Source: an uncultured Lachnospiraceae bacterium (GTDB taxonomy: Bacteria; Bacillota; Clostridia; Lachnospirales; Lachnospiraceae). Taken from it: a stretch of DNA of 9,017 nt. The notes below the pieces were generated by a model. The model did not search any database, was not told the origin of the DNA, and worked only from the letters and a program-made list of their open reading frames with translations. Where the stretch lies: assembly GCA_902783445.1 (NCBI GenBank), contig CACZQX010000256.1, positions 1-9,017 on the forward strand, read 5' to 3'. A program made the position numbers and the translations under genes. Below, in pieces: positions 1 through 6,498 of the stretch; the first letter of the stretch is position 1, and every line of letters starts with the position of its first letter.

Positions 1-980
1 CCTTCTTTGAACATTGTTTCCGGATACCAGCCAACTGCTGCCTTGATCTTATCCGGCGCGATTGCGTAACGTCTGTCGTGACCTTTTCTGTCCTCAACGT
101 ATTTGATGAGTTTCTCGTTTACGTGAGCCTTTCGAGGGTCCGAATCAGGCAACATCTCGTTAATCGTATCAAGAATGATATGAATAATCTCAATGTTCTG
201 TTTTTCGTTATGTCCGCCGATATTGTATGTTTCAAAAAGCTCGCCCTGCTCCTGTACCATGTCGATTGCTTTTGCATGATCTTCTACATATAACCAGTCA
301 CGAACGTTTTTACCGTCACCGTAAACAGGCAAATCTTTGCCCTGCAAAGCATTGTTAATCATAAGCGGAATAAGCTTTTCAGGGAACTGATAAGGACCAT
401 AGTTGTTGCTGCAATTGGTAATATTTGCAGGGAATTTGTATGTGTCCATGTATGCCTTTACAAGCATATCCGAGCTTGCTTTACTTGCAGAATATGGGCT
501 GTGTGGATCGTATGGTGTTGTTTCATAGAAGAATGCATTCTCATCATCAGGAAGTGAACCGTAAACTTCATCTGTTGAAACATGAAGGAATTTCTTGCCT
601 TCTTTGAAACTTCCGTCAGGAAGCTCCCATGCTGCTTTTGCGCAGTTAAGCATTACCGCCGTACCAAGTACGTTTGTCTCCACAAAAACCTCAGGGTTTT
701 TGATACTTCTATCAACGTGGCTTTCAGCCGCAAAATGAACTACGCGGTCGATATCGTTTTCGGCGAAGATCTTTGCAATAGCTTCTTTATCGCGAATATC
801 TGCCTTTACGAATGTGTAGTTGTCTCTGTTTTCCACGTCTTTTAAATTCTCAAGGTTGCCTGCGTATGTAAGCGCATCAACGTTGATGATTCTGATTTCG
901 TTATCATATTTTTTAAACATGTAGTGAATGTAGTTGGAACCGATAAATCCGGCACCGCCTGTAACTAAGTAAGTTCTCAT
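1..980 (-). CDS. rmlB: dTDP-glucose 4,6-dehydratase (RmlB/RfbB), 3' end cut off by the window edge
   Basis: By family, this enzyme converts dTDP-glucose to dTDP-4-keto-6-deoxyglucose, the second step of dTDP-L-rhamnose synthesis, in the cytoplasm. My reading of the minus strand from the ATG at 980 is open for 326 codons with no stop or frameshift. The usual length is about 340-350 residues, so only the C-terminal tail is missing. It is an extended SDR protein with an NAD-binding TGGAGFIGS (residues 7-15), HFAAESHVDRS (82-92), the catalytic HVSTDEVYG segment (133-141: Thr136, Asp137, Glu138), the YSASK pair (Tyr163, Lys167), NNYGPYQFPEKLIP (192-205) and the RKGHDRRYAI block (298-307). An AGAGGA ribosome site (987-992) lies 6 nt before the ATG. 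The gene has its own promoter and is separated from dfx by a terminator. rmlA, rmlC or rmlD may follow beyond the left edge, but none is visible. Confidence 0.96.
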   Translation of the reverse strand, partial: MRTYLVTGGAGFIGSNYIHYMFKKYDNEIRIINVDALTYAGNLENLKDVENRDNYTFVKADIRDKEAIAKIFAENDIDRVVHFAAESHVDRSIKNPEVFVETNVLGTAVMLNCAKAAWELPDGSFKEGKKFLHVSTDEVYGSLPDDENAFFYETTPYDPHSPYSASKASSDMLVKAYMDTYKFPANITNCSNNYGPYQFPEKLIPLMINNALQGKDLPVYGDGKNVRDWLYVEDHAKAIDMVQEQGELFETYNIGGHNEKQNIEIIHIILDTINEMLPDSDPRKAHVNEKLIKYVEDRKGHDRRYAIAPDKIKAAVGWYPETMFKE

Positions 981-1047
981 TTTTTATCCTCTTTTTCTAT
1001 TATATAGTCTCGCAGTCAAAGGACTTTTCCTTCAACGACACACTAAA

Positions 1048-1067
1048 ATACAGCCCAAAGGCTGTAT
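1048..1067 (-). promoter_or_regulatory. hairpin in the rmlB leader
   Basis: ATACAGCC (1048-1055) and GGCTGTAT (1060-1067) are perfect inverted repeats: an 8-bp stem with a 4-nt loop. It starts about 12 nt after the expected rmlB transcription start and leaves about 67 nt before the start codon. On the minus strand the stem is followed by TTTAGTG, so the U-run is short. It could be a weak attenuator or a 5' stabilising hairpin. I recognise no riboswitch class. A second, weaker stem (AAGGA/TCCTT, 1019-1032) lies nearer the gene. Confidence 0.4.
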
Positions 1068-1085
1068 AAAATAAAATCCTTTTTC

Positions 1086-1114
1086 ATTATATAGTTATAT
1101 TCGCTTTTTGTCAA
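1086..1114 (-). promoter_or_regulatory. consensus sigma-A promoter of rmlB
   Basis: Read on the minus strand, 1114-1109 is TTGACA and 1091-1086 is TATAAT, with exactly 17 nt between them. This matches the housekeeping consensus at all 12 positions. Transcription should start near 1079 and give a leader of about 100 nt. The -35 box adjoins the U-run of the dfx terminator, so the two genes are insulated in very little space. Confidence 0.88.
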
Positions 1115-1127
1115 AAAAAATCAAAAA

Positions 1128-1166
1128 CACTCCGCCTTTTATCTTGTAGCAAACTCAGACGGAGTG
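1128..1166. terminator. intrinsic terminator after dfx, T-runs on both sides
   Basis: CACTCCG (1128-1134) pairs with CGGAGTG (1160-1166) around a 25-nt loop that contains a small TTG/CAA inner pairing. On the minus strand the stem is followed by TTTTTGATTTTTTTT (1127-1113), a good U-run for ending dfx transcription. The other side reads GCTTTTTATTTC, so it could also stop plus-strand transcripts. The loop is longer than in a compact terminator. Confidence 0.75.
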
Positions 1167-1194
1167 CTTTTTATTTCATGCTTTTATTTCGATT

Positions 1195-1569
1195 CTACTT
1201 TTTCCAAAGGCCGTGCAGATTGCAATATGCATAAACCGCTTCAACCTTTTCGCTGCCGTTAAGCTTGAATGTAACCTTCGGTTCGTCCCCCGGTTTCAAA
1301 GCTTTACGCTGATTGCCTTCGCTTGTTTGCACCGAAACCCATTCGATATAGTGTTCATCAAGCATAGGATGAGCAGTAGATCCGATACAGACAGTTAATG
1401 TATCCCCATTGATTTCATACTCAGGTACATGTTTTTCAACCGCCGCATCTGTGGTATTTGCCACCATCTCCTGCATCGGCTTGCCACAGCACTGAATAGG
1501 CACACCCGAATCCTTAACAACACCCACAATGTTACCGCAAACTTCACATTTTAAAAACTTCTGCTGCAT
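1195..1569 (-). CDS. dfx: desulfoferrodoxin / superoxide reductase (class I, two iron centres)
   Basis: By family, this small cytoplasmic protein reduces superoxide to hydrogen peroxide without releasing oxygen, usually taking electrons from rubredoxin. It is typical of anaerobes. Numbering from the 124-aa start used here, the N-terminal desulforedoxin-type rubredoxin-like domain has Cys8, Cys11, Cys27 and Cys28 (CEVC ... CC). The superoxide reductase domain follows, with EKHVP (Glu45, Lys46, His47), AHPMLDEHY (His67, His73) and a C-terminal YCNLHGLW (Cys116, His119). These are the four His and one Cys that bind the active-site iron, plus the conserved Glu-Lys pair. I start at the ATG at 1569 because AAAGGAG lies 5 nt before it and the length fits known members (about 125 aa). 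An in-frame ATG at 1584 would add five residues but has no ribosome site. A Cys at position 61, near the first iron-binding His, looks non-standard. A promoter lies upstream and a terminator follows 29 nt after the stop. Confidence 0.96.
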   Translation of the reverse strand: MQQKFLKCEVCGNIVGVVKDSGVPIQCCGKPMQEMVANTTDAAVEKHVPEYEINGDTLTVCIGSTAHPMLDEHYIEWVSVQTSEGNQRKALKPGDEPKVTFKLNGSEKVEAVYAYCNLHGLWKK

Positions 1570-1574
1570 AACTT

Positions 1575-1581
1575 CTCCTTT
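1575..1581 (-). promoter_or_regulatory. ribosome binding site that decides the dfx start
   Basis: On the minus strand this reads AAAGGAG, followed by AAGTT and the ATG at 1569, an ideal spacing of 5 nt. The upstream in-frame ATG at 1584 would put this site inside the coding region, which argues against that longer start. Confidence 0.8.
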
Positions 1582-1653
1582 CATGCTTAGCTATCAATTG
1601 TTAGCGGAAGAGCCCTTAACAGCCTTCACACTTTCCCCGTGTGTCATATCTTG

Positions 1654-1682
1654 ATTGTAACAAACCCCAAATGCTAAATCAA
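1654..1682 (-). promoter_or_regulatory. probable promoter of dfx
   Basis: On the minus strand, TTGATT (1682-1677) and TACAAT (1659-1654) are 17 nt apart. A TG lies one base before the -10 (TGTTACAAT, extended -10). The start would be near 1647, with a leader of about 78 nt containing a CACAC/GTGTG stem (1627-1643). No terminator is visible between this site and the stop codon of the SGNH gene at 1702, so read-through from the upstream operon is also possible. I see no clear PerR- or Fur-type operator in 1570-1701. Confidence 0.6.
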
Positions 1683-1701
1683 TACAATAAATCTTATTTC
1701 T

Positions 1702-2679
1702 TTATTTTGCCAATCCATTCACGCGTTTTGCATAGATTTTTGCTTCTTCATCCCAATCCGCATATTCGGCTTCCCCTCTGTGGTCCGGCAAATCATAATT
1801 GTCTTTTATATATTTAGCTAAATACTTTGAAACCTTTGTGGCACCGCTTATATTTAAATGGTCCCCATAATCGAAGGTGTCTGTCATCCAATCTATGCCT
1901 GTCTCATTGTTTAGAAGGTTAAAATCAAGATAAGGCACTCCGAGCTCTTTTGCATACTTAACCGCACCGTTGTGTATAGGATAGTTATAATCCTTCAACG
2001 ACGGTGCACTTACAAATAAAAGCTTTGCTCCGTGTTCATCACACAAATCCTTAATCTTTTGTGCGTACTCTTTTGATACCTGCAAAACTTCTCTCGTCTC
2101 ATCGCTTTCTATCATGTAAGGAACATTTTCCATCGGTGTGACATTTTCGTTATATATCAAACCTTTATAGTTTTCCTCCGGATACTCCTTACCCACAAAA
2201 AGGGATTTCCAAGTATCATGGCTACGAACCAAGTCAAACCTGTCTTTAAGCCATTCCTTAACCGTATCCTTTATGTTTGCGAGTTTTTTCTCTTCATTCC
2301 ACATAAAGAGATTATCTGTTTCAAGTATTACAAGTTTTGGTGACTGACATTCAAAAACATGCTCCAGCATAATATAACTTTCTTGAATCTTTTGTCCCGG
2401 CTGTCCGCAAACAAATCCTGCTATACCATAATCAATATACATCTGCATCGGACTAAAGGTATAATAAGTTAAACTGTCACCAAGAACAACCATGTCCAAT
2501 GTTCGGTCCGGCTGTTTTGCAATTCTGTATACGCTTTTATTTCTGTCATGTACTATAGAATCATCTTTCATACATGCATATCCAATTACTTTAGATATTG
2601 TTAACATAATCACGGCCAAAATCGCAAGAAATAATGCTATTTTTCCAATTAGTTTTAACATTCCCTTAGAATCCCGCAT
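1702..2679 (-). CDS. membrane-anchored SGNH/GDSL-like protein, partner of the MBOAT
   Basis: A 325-residue protein with a short positively charged N-terminus, one membrane segment (about residues 9-33) and an outer-facing domain, giving a type II topology. The SGNH signature is visible as VVLGDSLT (64-71, nucleophile Ser69) and a C-terminal YGDHLNISGA (271-280) holding the likely Asp/His pair (His274 with Asp273 or Asp270). ETDN (120-123) may be the Asn block. Proteins of this layout next to an MBOAT (compare AlgX/AlgJ, PatB, DltD) complete O-acyl transfer to a polymer outside the cell. I infer the same role here; acceptor and acyl group are unknown. The ATG at 2679 overlaps the MBOAT end by 14 nt and has GGTGG 9 nt upstream. 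The in-frame ATG at 2661 is an alternative, but its AAGGGA is too close. No obvious terminator follows the stop. Confidence 0.85.
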   Translation of the reverse strand: MRDSKGMLKLIGKIALFLAILAVIMLTISKVIGYACMKDDSIVHDRNKSVYRIAKQPDRTLDMVVLGDSLTYYTFSPMQMYIDYGIAGFVCGQPGQKIQESYIMLEHVFECQSPKLVILETDNLFMWNEEKKLANIKDTVKEWLKDRFDLVRSHDTWKSLFVGKEYPEENYKGLIYNENVTPMENVPYMIESDETREVLQVSKEYAQKIKDLCDEHGAKLLFVSAPSLKDYNYPIHNGAVKYAKELGVPYLDFNLLNNETGIDWMTDTFDYGDHLNISGATKVSKYLAKYIKDNYDLPDHRGEAEYADWDEEAKIYAKRVNGLAK

Positions 2680-4246
2680 ATATCATATCCACCGGCTGGT
2701 AGCCGACACCGTAAGCACCCATAAGAATAATTGCCACAATCAAAGCGTAATATATCGCCCATCTGACTGGCATTCTAAACCGTGCTATGCCTGCATCACC
2801 AAGCAGCTTCCTTTCATTTATAATTCCCACTATTGCTACCACAATCGTGCCTGCAATTATTGCTAAGTAGTCACCCTTATCTATCCCCAGATTTAAAAGT
2901 GTTCCGTCTGCAAGCTGACTAAAGCTGAATCCTCTAAACATGCTTTTAAACATTTCAAATCCGGCAGTAAGTGTATCCGCCCTAAAGAAGAGTTCTCCAA
3001 CATAAATGATTATCCAAGTTTTTGCAACCCTTACAACATTATACCAAACAGCCGTATCCGCGATATGCAGAGCATTTATCACTTTCTTTCTTACAGGCTC
3101 CAGGCCCACTTCCAAAAGGATTATTACAAAATAGTAGATTCCGTAGAAGATGTAGCTCCATTTTGCCCCATGCCAAAGGCCGTTGCATATCCACACAGGG
3201 AAAAGGCAAATTGCTGATGATACAAACATTGTAAGCCATTTGCCCACATGTTTTTTACCAAATTTGTTCCATTTCTTGCATGCTTTTGACATGGAAACCG
3301 GATAGAAAATATAGGTCTTAAACCATACACCAAGGGTTATATGCCATCTGCGCCAAAATTCCGATGCGCTTTTTGAGAAAAATGGTTGGCGGAAGTTTTC
3401 CGGCAAGTTTATGCCAAACATCCTGCCGCTTCCGATGATAATGTCCATACATCCCGAAAATTCCATATAAAGCTGCACTGTATAGCTAATGGCCGCCAGT
3501 GCTATAAAGGCGCCGTTAAATTGGCTGTAATTATCGTAAAGAGTGGATACCAAAATGTTTAGGCGGTCCGCAATAACCATCTTTTTAAAAAGGCCCCAAA
3601 GAATTCTCAAAGCCCCTGACTTTAGGTTTTCCCATTTTACCGGATTGCCCGCGTAAAGCTGATCCGCAGTCTGTGAATAAAGGCTTATTGGGCCTTCCAT
3701 TATCTGTGGGAAGAAGGCAAGAAACAATGCCACTTTTCCGAGAGGCTCGCGTCCCACTTTCTCCCAATAAACATCCACCATATATCCGATTGCCTGCAAT
3801 GTGTAAAAAGATATACCGATTGGAAGGATGAGCTGCTTTGGCGCAAGGATAAACTGCCCTTCGGGCATTCCTGCCAGAGCGTTTATGTTTTCTGCGAAGA
3901 AATTGTAATACTTAAGATATCCAAGAACTGCTATTAAGATTATTATGCCAAAAACAAGCACGCATTTTTGATAATTTGCGTACTTCTTTTTTATCTTCTT
4001 TTTATCTGATGCTGCCTCAAGCGCAAGCGCACTCTTTTCCTTTAATTTTGTTATTATTCTTCCGAATACAAACACAAGCAATGTTGTTCCGAATAAAAAC
4101 ACTATCAGCTTTTTGCTGATGGAAAAGAAAAATGCATAGCCTGCAAGCAACAAAACAAACCACTTAAACTTCTTTGGAGTAAAGTGGTATGCAAGCAAAA
4201 CTATCGGCAGAAATACTGCCAAATAGGCCACCTCATGATATGCCAT
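2666..4246 (-). CDS. MBOAT family membrane O-acyltransferase (AlgI/DltB type)
   Basis: A 526-residue, very hydrophobic polytopic protein, as expected for the AlgI/DltB/PatA branch (about 400-530 aa). Diagnostic segments in order are LPIGISFYTLQAIGYMVDVY (141-160), FFPQIMEGPI (178-187), RILWGLFKKMVIADRL (214-229), YMEFSGCMDIIIG (260-272), GINLPENFRQPFF (278-290), EFWRRWHITL (296-305), the catalytic-His motif NGLWHGA (355-361, His359) and ELFFRADTL (418-426). By family it takes an acyl group from a cytosolic donor (acetyl-CoA or acyl carrier) and passes it through the membrane to an outside SGNH partner, here the overlapping downstream gene. AAGGA lies about 8 nt before the ATG. The gap from the dehydratase gene is 52 nt with no terminator, so the three genes are likely one transcript. 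The substrate cannot be read from the sequence. DltB itself is less likely because no dltA or dltC is nearby. Confidence 0.94.
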   Translation of the reverse strand: MAYHEVAYLAVFLPIVLLAYHFTPKKFKWFVLLLAGYAFFFSISKKLIVFLFGTTLLVFVFGRIITKLKEKSALALEAASDKKKIKKKYANYQKCVLVFGIIILIAVLGYLKYYNFFAENINALAGMPEGQFILAPKQLILPIGISFYTLQAIGYMVDVYWEKVGREPLGKVALFLAFFPQIMEGPISLYSQTADQLYAGNPVKWENLKSGALRILWGLFKKMVIADRLNILVSTLYDNYSQFNGAFIALAAISYTVQLYMEFSGCMDIIIGSGRMFGINLPENFRQPFFSKSASEFWRRWHITLGVWFKTYIFYPVSMSKACKKWNKFGKKHVGKWLTMFVSSAICLFPVWICNGLWHGAKWSYIFYGIYYFVIILLEVGLEPVRKKVINALHIADTAVWYNVVRVAKTWIIIYVGELFFRADTLTAGFEMFKSMFRGFSFSQLADGTLLNLGIDKGDYLAIIAGTIVVAIVGIINERKLLGDAGIARFRMPVRWAIYYALIVAIILMGAYGVGYQPVDMIYAGF

Positions 4247-4298
4247 GTCTTCTTCCTTTTCTTACTAATATTACTTAATTAATTATATAAAAGCTATT

Positions 4299-6188
4299 TT
4301 ATCTTTTATCCACCTTATAAGTATCCACAATCTCAGCCACCATATGTTTTATGTCAACCGAGTCGTCTGCCATAACACTTTGAAGTTTTTTTATTTTTTC
4401 TTTAAAAGGATCAAGTTCAAAGACCAAAGGCTTGCCGATGAAGATAAGTTCGTTTTCAGTCTTTGTGAGACCTTCTTCTTTCATAAGCTTTTCTTCATAC
4501 ATCTTTTCACCCGGGCGAAGTCCCGTAAACTTAATCTCTATTTCATCTTCTTTATAGCCCGAAAGTCTGATAAGGTTTTTGGCCAAATCGACGATTTTAA
4601 CAGGCTCTCCCATATCCAGCACAAATATTTCGCCGCCTTTTGCGTAAGCTCCCGCCTGAAGCACCAAACTTACCGCCTCCGGAATGGTCATAAAATATCT
4701 GATAATGTCAGGATGTGTAACCGTTACCGGTCCCCCTGCCGCAATCTGCTTTTTAAAGAGCGGAATAACGCTTCCGTTGCTTCCAAGAACATTTCCGAAA
4801 CGCACTGCAACAAACTCTGTCTTTGACTCGCCGTTAAGCTGCTGCACAATCATCTCGCAAATACGCTTTGTGGCACCCATTATGTTTGTTGGATTTACGG
4901 CCTTGTCGGTAGAGATAAGCACAAATCGCTTTACTCCATGCTTGTCCGCAGCCTTCGCCACATTTAAAGTACCGAAAACATTGTTTTTAATTGCCTCGTT
5001 AGGGCTGTTTTCCATCAAAGGCACGTGTTTGTGGGCCGCCGCATGATAAACAAGGTCCGGTTTGTATTTTTCAAATATTTGGTCGATACGCTCCACATCT
5101 CTTACCGATGCAATAACCACATCCAAATCCAGGGCAGGCTTTCCCACCTCCGGCTTCTTCTCGTCATTCAAAACATTGAACTTGCTCTTAAGCTCCATTT
5201 GGATGTCGTATGCGTTGTTTTCGTAAATATCAAGAATAATCAGCTTTTTAGGCTCGTGGGCCGCAATCTGTCTGCAAAGCTCGGAACCGATGGAACCGCC
5301 GCCGCCTGTTACAAGTACGGTTTTTCCCGCAACATAGCCCATAATGCTTTCTATCTGAGTGCCCACCTGCTCGCGTCCAAGCAAGTCCTCGATGCGCACT
5401 TTTCTAAGCTTGCTTACGCTAACCTCGCCGGTTACCAGCTGATAAATCCCCGGCAATGTCTTAAGATCGCAATTTGTAATCTGACAATATTTAAGTATTT
5501 CGCGCTTTTCATCCGCAGTTGCCGACGGAATCGCCATGATGATTTCATCTATGTTATATCTGCTTGCGCAATTGGGAATATCGCTTCTGCCTCCGATTAT
5601 CTCCACGCCGCGAAGATATTTGCCCCAAACTGCCGGATTGTCGTCAATAATACAGACAACTTTTTGATGGGTCTCGCCTTTTTCCAGCTCTTTAAGAAGC
5701 ATCTCTCCCGCCTGTCCGGCGCCGATAAGCATACATCTTTTAATGTCTTTATCCGTTAAAGCCGCATGTTTGTTTTTGATGATTCGAAGGAATCTGTAAG
5801 AAAATCTGATACATACAAGTGCTGCCACCATAAGGGCGAAGAAAAGCACATGGTAGCTTCTCGGCACTTTCACTTCCAGAATATGCATCACACCGATTTG
5901 CACGATTGTTGCGGCGCCGCTTCCCAGTACGATATTTATAAGCTCTCTGGTGCTGGCCAGTCGCCAAACGCTTCTGTAAAGCTTAAACAGCGCAAATACA
6001 ACCACCGTCAAAATTGTATTTATTATGGCATAATGCATAACCGCCTCGGAATACTCCGGCGGAATATGAGTAACTTCAAAATCGAAGCGAATTATCAAAC
6101 TCAAAAATGAGGCTATTTGAATAGCCACTATGTCAAATATAATCAGTAAAAATTTTCTGAAAGATAAATTTAATCTATGCTTCTTCAT
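4299..6188 (-). CDS. membrane-bound UDP-sugar 4,6-dehydratase (FlaA1/WbpM/PglF/CapD type)
   Basis: A 629-residue protein, the length of the long membrane form of this family. About four membrane helices fill residues 10-135. A first Rossmann-like domain follows (MLIGAGQAGE, 153-162), then the catalytic extended-SDR domain with VTGGGGSIGSE (293-303), HAAAHKHVPLME (382-393), LISTDKAVNPTNIMGATKR (424-442), RFGNVLGSNGSV (463-474) and TGLRPGEKMYEE (555-566). The usual SDR Tyr is Met437, paired with Lys441 and Ser426/Thr427-Asp428. This S-M-K triad is the known mark of the WbpM/PglF group, so it is not a defect. By family it turns UDP-GlcNAc into UDP-4-keto-6-deoxy-GlcNAc, the precursor of QuiNAc, FucNAc and bacillosamine-type sugars. 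The exact substrate is inferred. It heads the unit with the MBOAT and SGNH genes. Its ribosome site is weak: AAAGG lies about 14 nt before the ATG. Confidence 0.93.
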   Translation of the reverse strand: MKKHRLNLSFRKFLLIIFDIVAIQIASFLSLIIRFDFEVTHIPPEYSEAVMHYAIINTILTVVVFALFKLYRSVWRLASTRELINIVLGSGAATIVQIGVMHILEVKVPRSYHVLFFALMVAALVCIRFSYRFLRIIKNKHAALTDKDIKRCMLIGAGQAGEMLLKELEKGETHQKVVCIIDDNPAVWGKYLRGVEIIGGRSDIPNCASRYNIDEIIMAIPSATADEKREILKYCQITNCDLKTLPGIYQLVTGEVSVSKLRKVRIEDLLGREQVGTQIESIMGYVAGKTVLVTGGGGSIGSELCRQIAAHEPKKLIILDIYENNAYDIQMELKSKFNVLNDEKKPEVGKPALDLDVVIASVRDVERIDQIFEKYKPDLVYHAAAHKHVPLMENSPNEAIKNNVFGTLNVAKAADKHGVKRFVLISTDKAVNPTNIMGATKRICEMIVQQLNGESKTEFVAVRFGNVLGSNGSVIPLFKKQIAAGGPVTVTHPDIIRYFMTIPEAVSLVLQAGAYAKGGEIFVLDMGEPVKIVDLAKNLIRLSGYKEDEIEIKFTGLRPGEKMYEEKLMKEEGLTKTENELIFIGKPLVFELDPFKEKIKKLQSVMADDSVDIKHMVAEIVDTYKVDKR

Positions 6189-6305
6189 AATTCATTCTAA
6201 ACCTTTTTTATTATGCACGATTTTCAAGCGCATTTTATTCCGATAGATTTTAGGCCCATCAGTCTTATCTGTTTAGCGTTTCAAAATCATCATACACCAT
6301 GTTAG

Positions 6306-6334
6306 ATATTACCATAATTGCCCCAACAAATCAA
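6306..6334 (-). promoter_or_regulatory. candidate promoter of the dehydratase-MBOAT-SGNH operon
   Basis: On the minus strand, TTGATT (6334-6329) is followed after 17 nt by TAATAT (6311-6306), preceded by TGG (extended -10). The same TTGATT-17 layout with an extended -10 occurs upstream of dfx. The start would be near 6299, leaving a leader of about 110 nt. The -35 overlaps one arm of the TCAATT...AATTGA palindrome, a possible operator. Confidence 0.45.
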
Positions 6335-6375
6335 TTTTATAATTGAATATATGAGTTATTCATGTTTTAATATTA

Positions 6376-6447
6376 TTGGTATTTGTATTGTTATTGTTTC
6401 AATCGGCAAATCTCATGGTCAAAAAGCATTTCGCATGCAAATACCAA
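6376..6447. repeat. 10-bp inverted repeat with a 52-nt spacer in the divergent region
   Basis: TTGGTATTTG (6376-6385) is the exact reverse complement of CAAATACCAA (6438-6447). Allowing one G-T pair, the match extends inward to 13 bp (6376-6388 with 6435-6447). A short competing hairpin, GCAT/ATGC (6426-6438), sits at the inner end of the right arm. It could be a two-site operator or an RNA stem in the AT3 leader. Chance is not excluded in AT-rich DNA. Confidence 0.45.
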
Positions 6448-6473
6448 GGGTTATTTAAGTGGTTAAAATGTTT

Positions 6474-6498
6474 AAAGGAGAATTAAAATTAATTAATG
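6474..6498 (+). promoter_or_regulatory. AT3 ribosome binding site with a stretched spacer
   Basis: AAAGGAG (6474-6480) is a perfect Shine-Dalgarno sequence, but the only usable ATG (6496) is 15 nt away. An in-frame TAA (6490-6492) rules out an earlier start. The spacer holds a tandem hexamer, AATTAA AATTAA (6481-6492). Taking out one copy would give 9 nt, a normal distance. Confidence 0.7.

Larger units (their letters stand above)
6189..6495. other. divergent intergenic region, 307 nt
   Basis: The leftward dehydratase operon and the rightward AT3/esterase pair both start from this AT-rich stretch. It holds a candidate minus-strand promoter (6306-6334), a TCAATT-TTAT-AATTGA palindrome (6331-6346) whose centre contains TATAAT on the plus strand, a spaced inverted repeat (6376-6447) and the AT3 ribosome site. 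I found no convincing -35 for a plus-strand promoter. TATAAT at 6338-6343 has no -35 match at 16-18 nt spacing, and TAAAAT at 6464-6469 also lacks one. I see no tRNA, small gene or riboswitch that I would defend. Confidence 0.6.

Noticed and set aside
1570..1584. Longer desulfoferrodoxin start at 1584 (five extra residues, MKGEV)
   Set aside because: It would place the perfect AAAGGAG site inside the gene and has no ribosome site of its own. The 124-residue form fits the family better.
1627..1643. CACAC/GTGTG stem upstream of dfx as a terminator for the acylation operon
   Set aside because: The stem is only 5 bp with a 7-nt loop, and no U-run follows it on the minus strand.
4282..4287. TATAAT on the minus strand between the dehydratase and MBOAT genes, a possible internal promoter
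   Set aside because: The position 17 nt upstream reads GATAAA and no other near-consensus -35 is seen. The stretch is simply very AT-rich.
5025..5759. A 244-codon plus-strand open frame opposite the dehydratase gene
   Set aside because: It lies wholly inside a clearly recognised gene on the other strand, has no recognisable domain, and is best seen as an antisense shadow.
4299..6188. Met437 in place of the SDR catalytic Tyr taken as a sign of an inactive enzyme
   Set aside because: The S-M-K triad is the established feature of the WbpM/PglF-type dehydratases, and all other motifs are intact.
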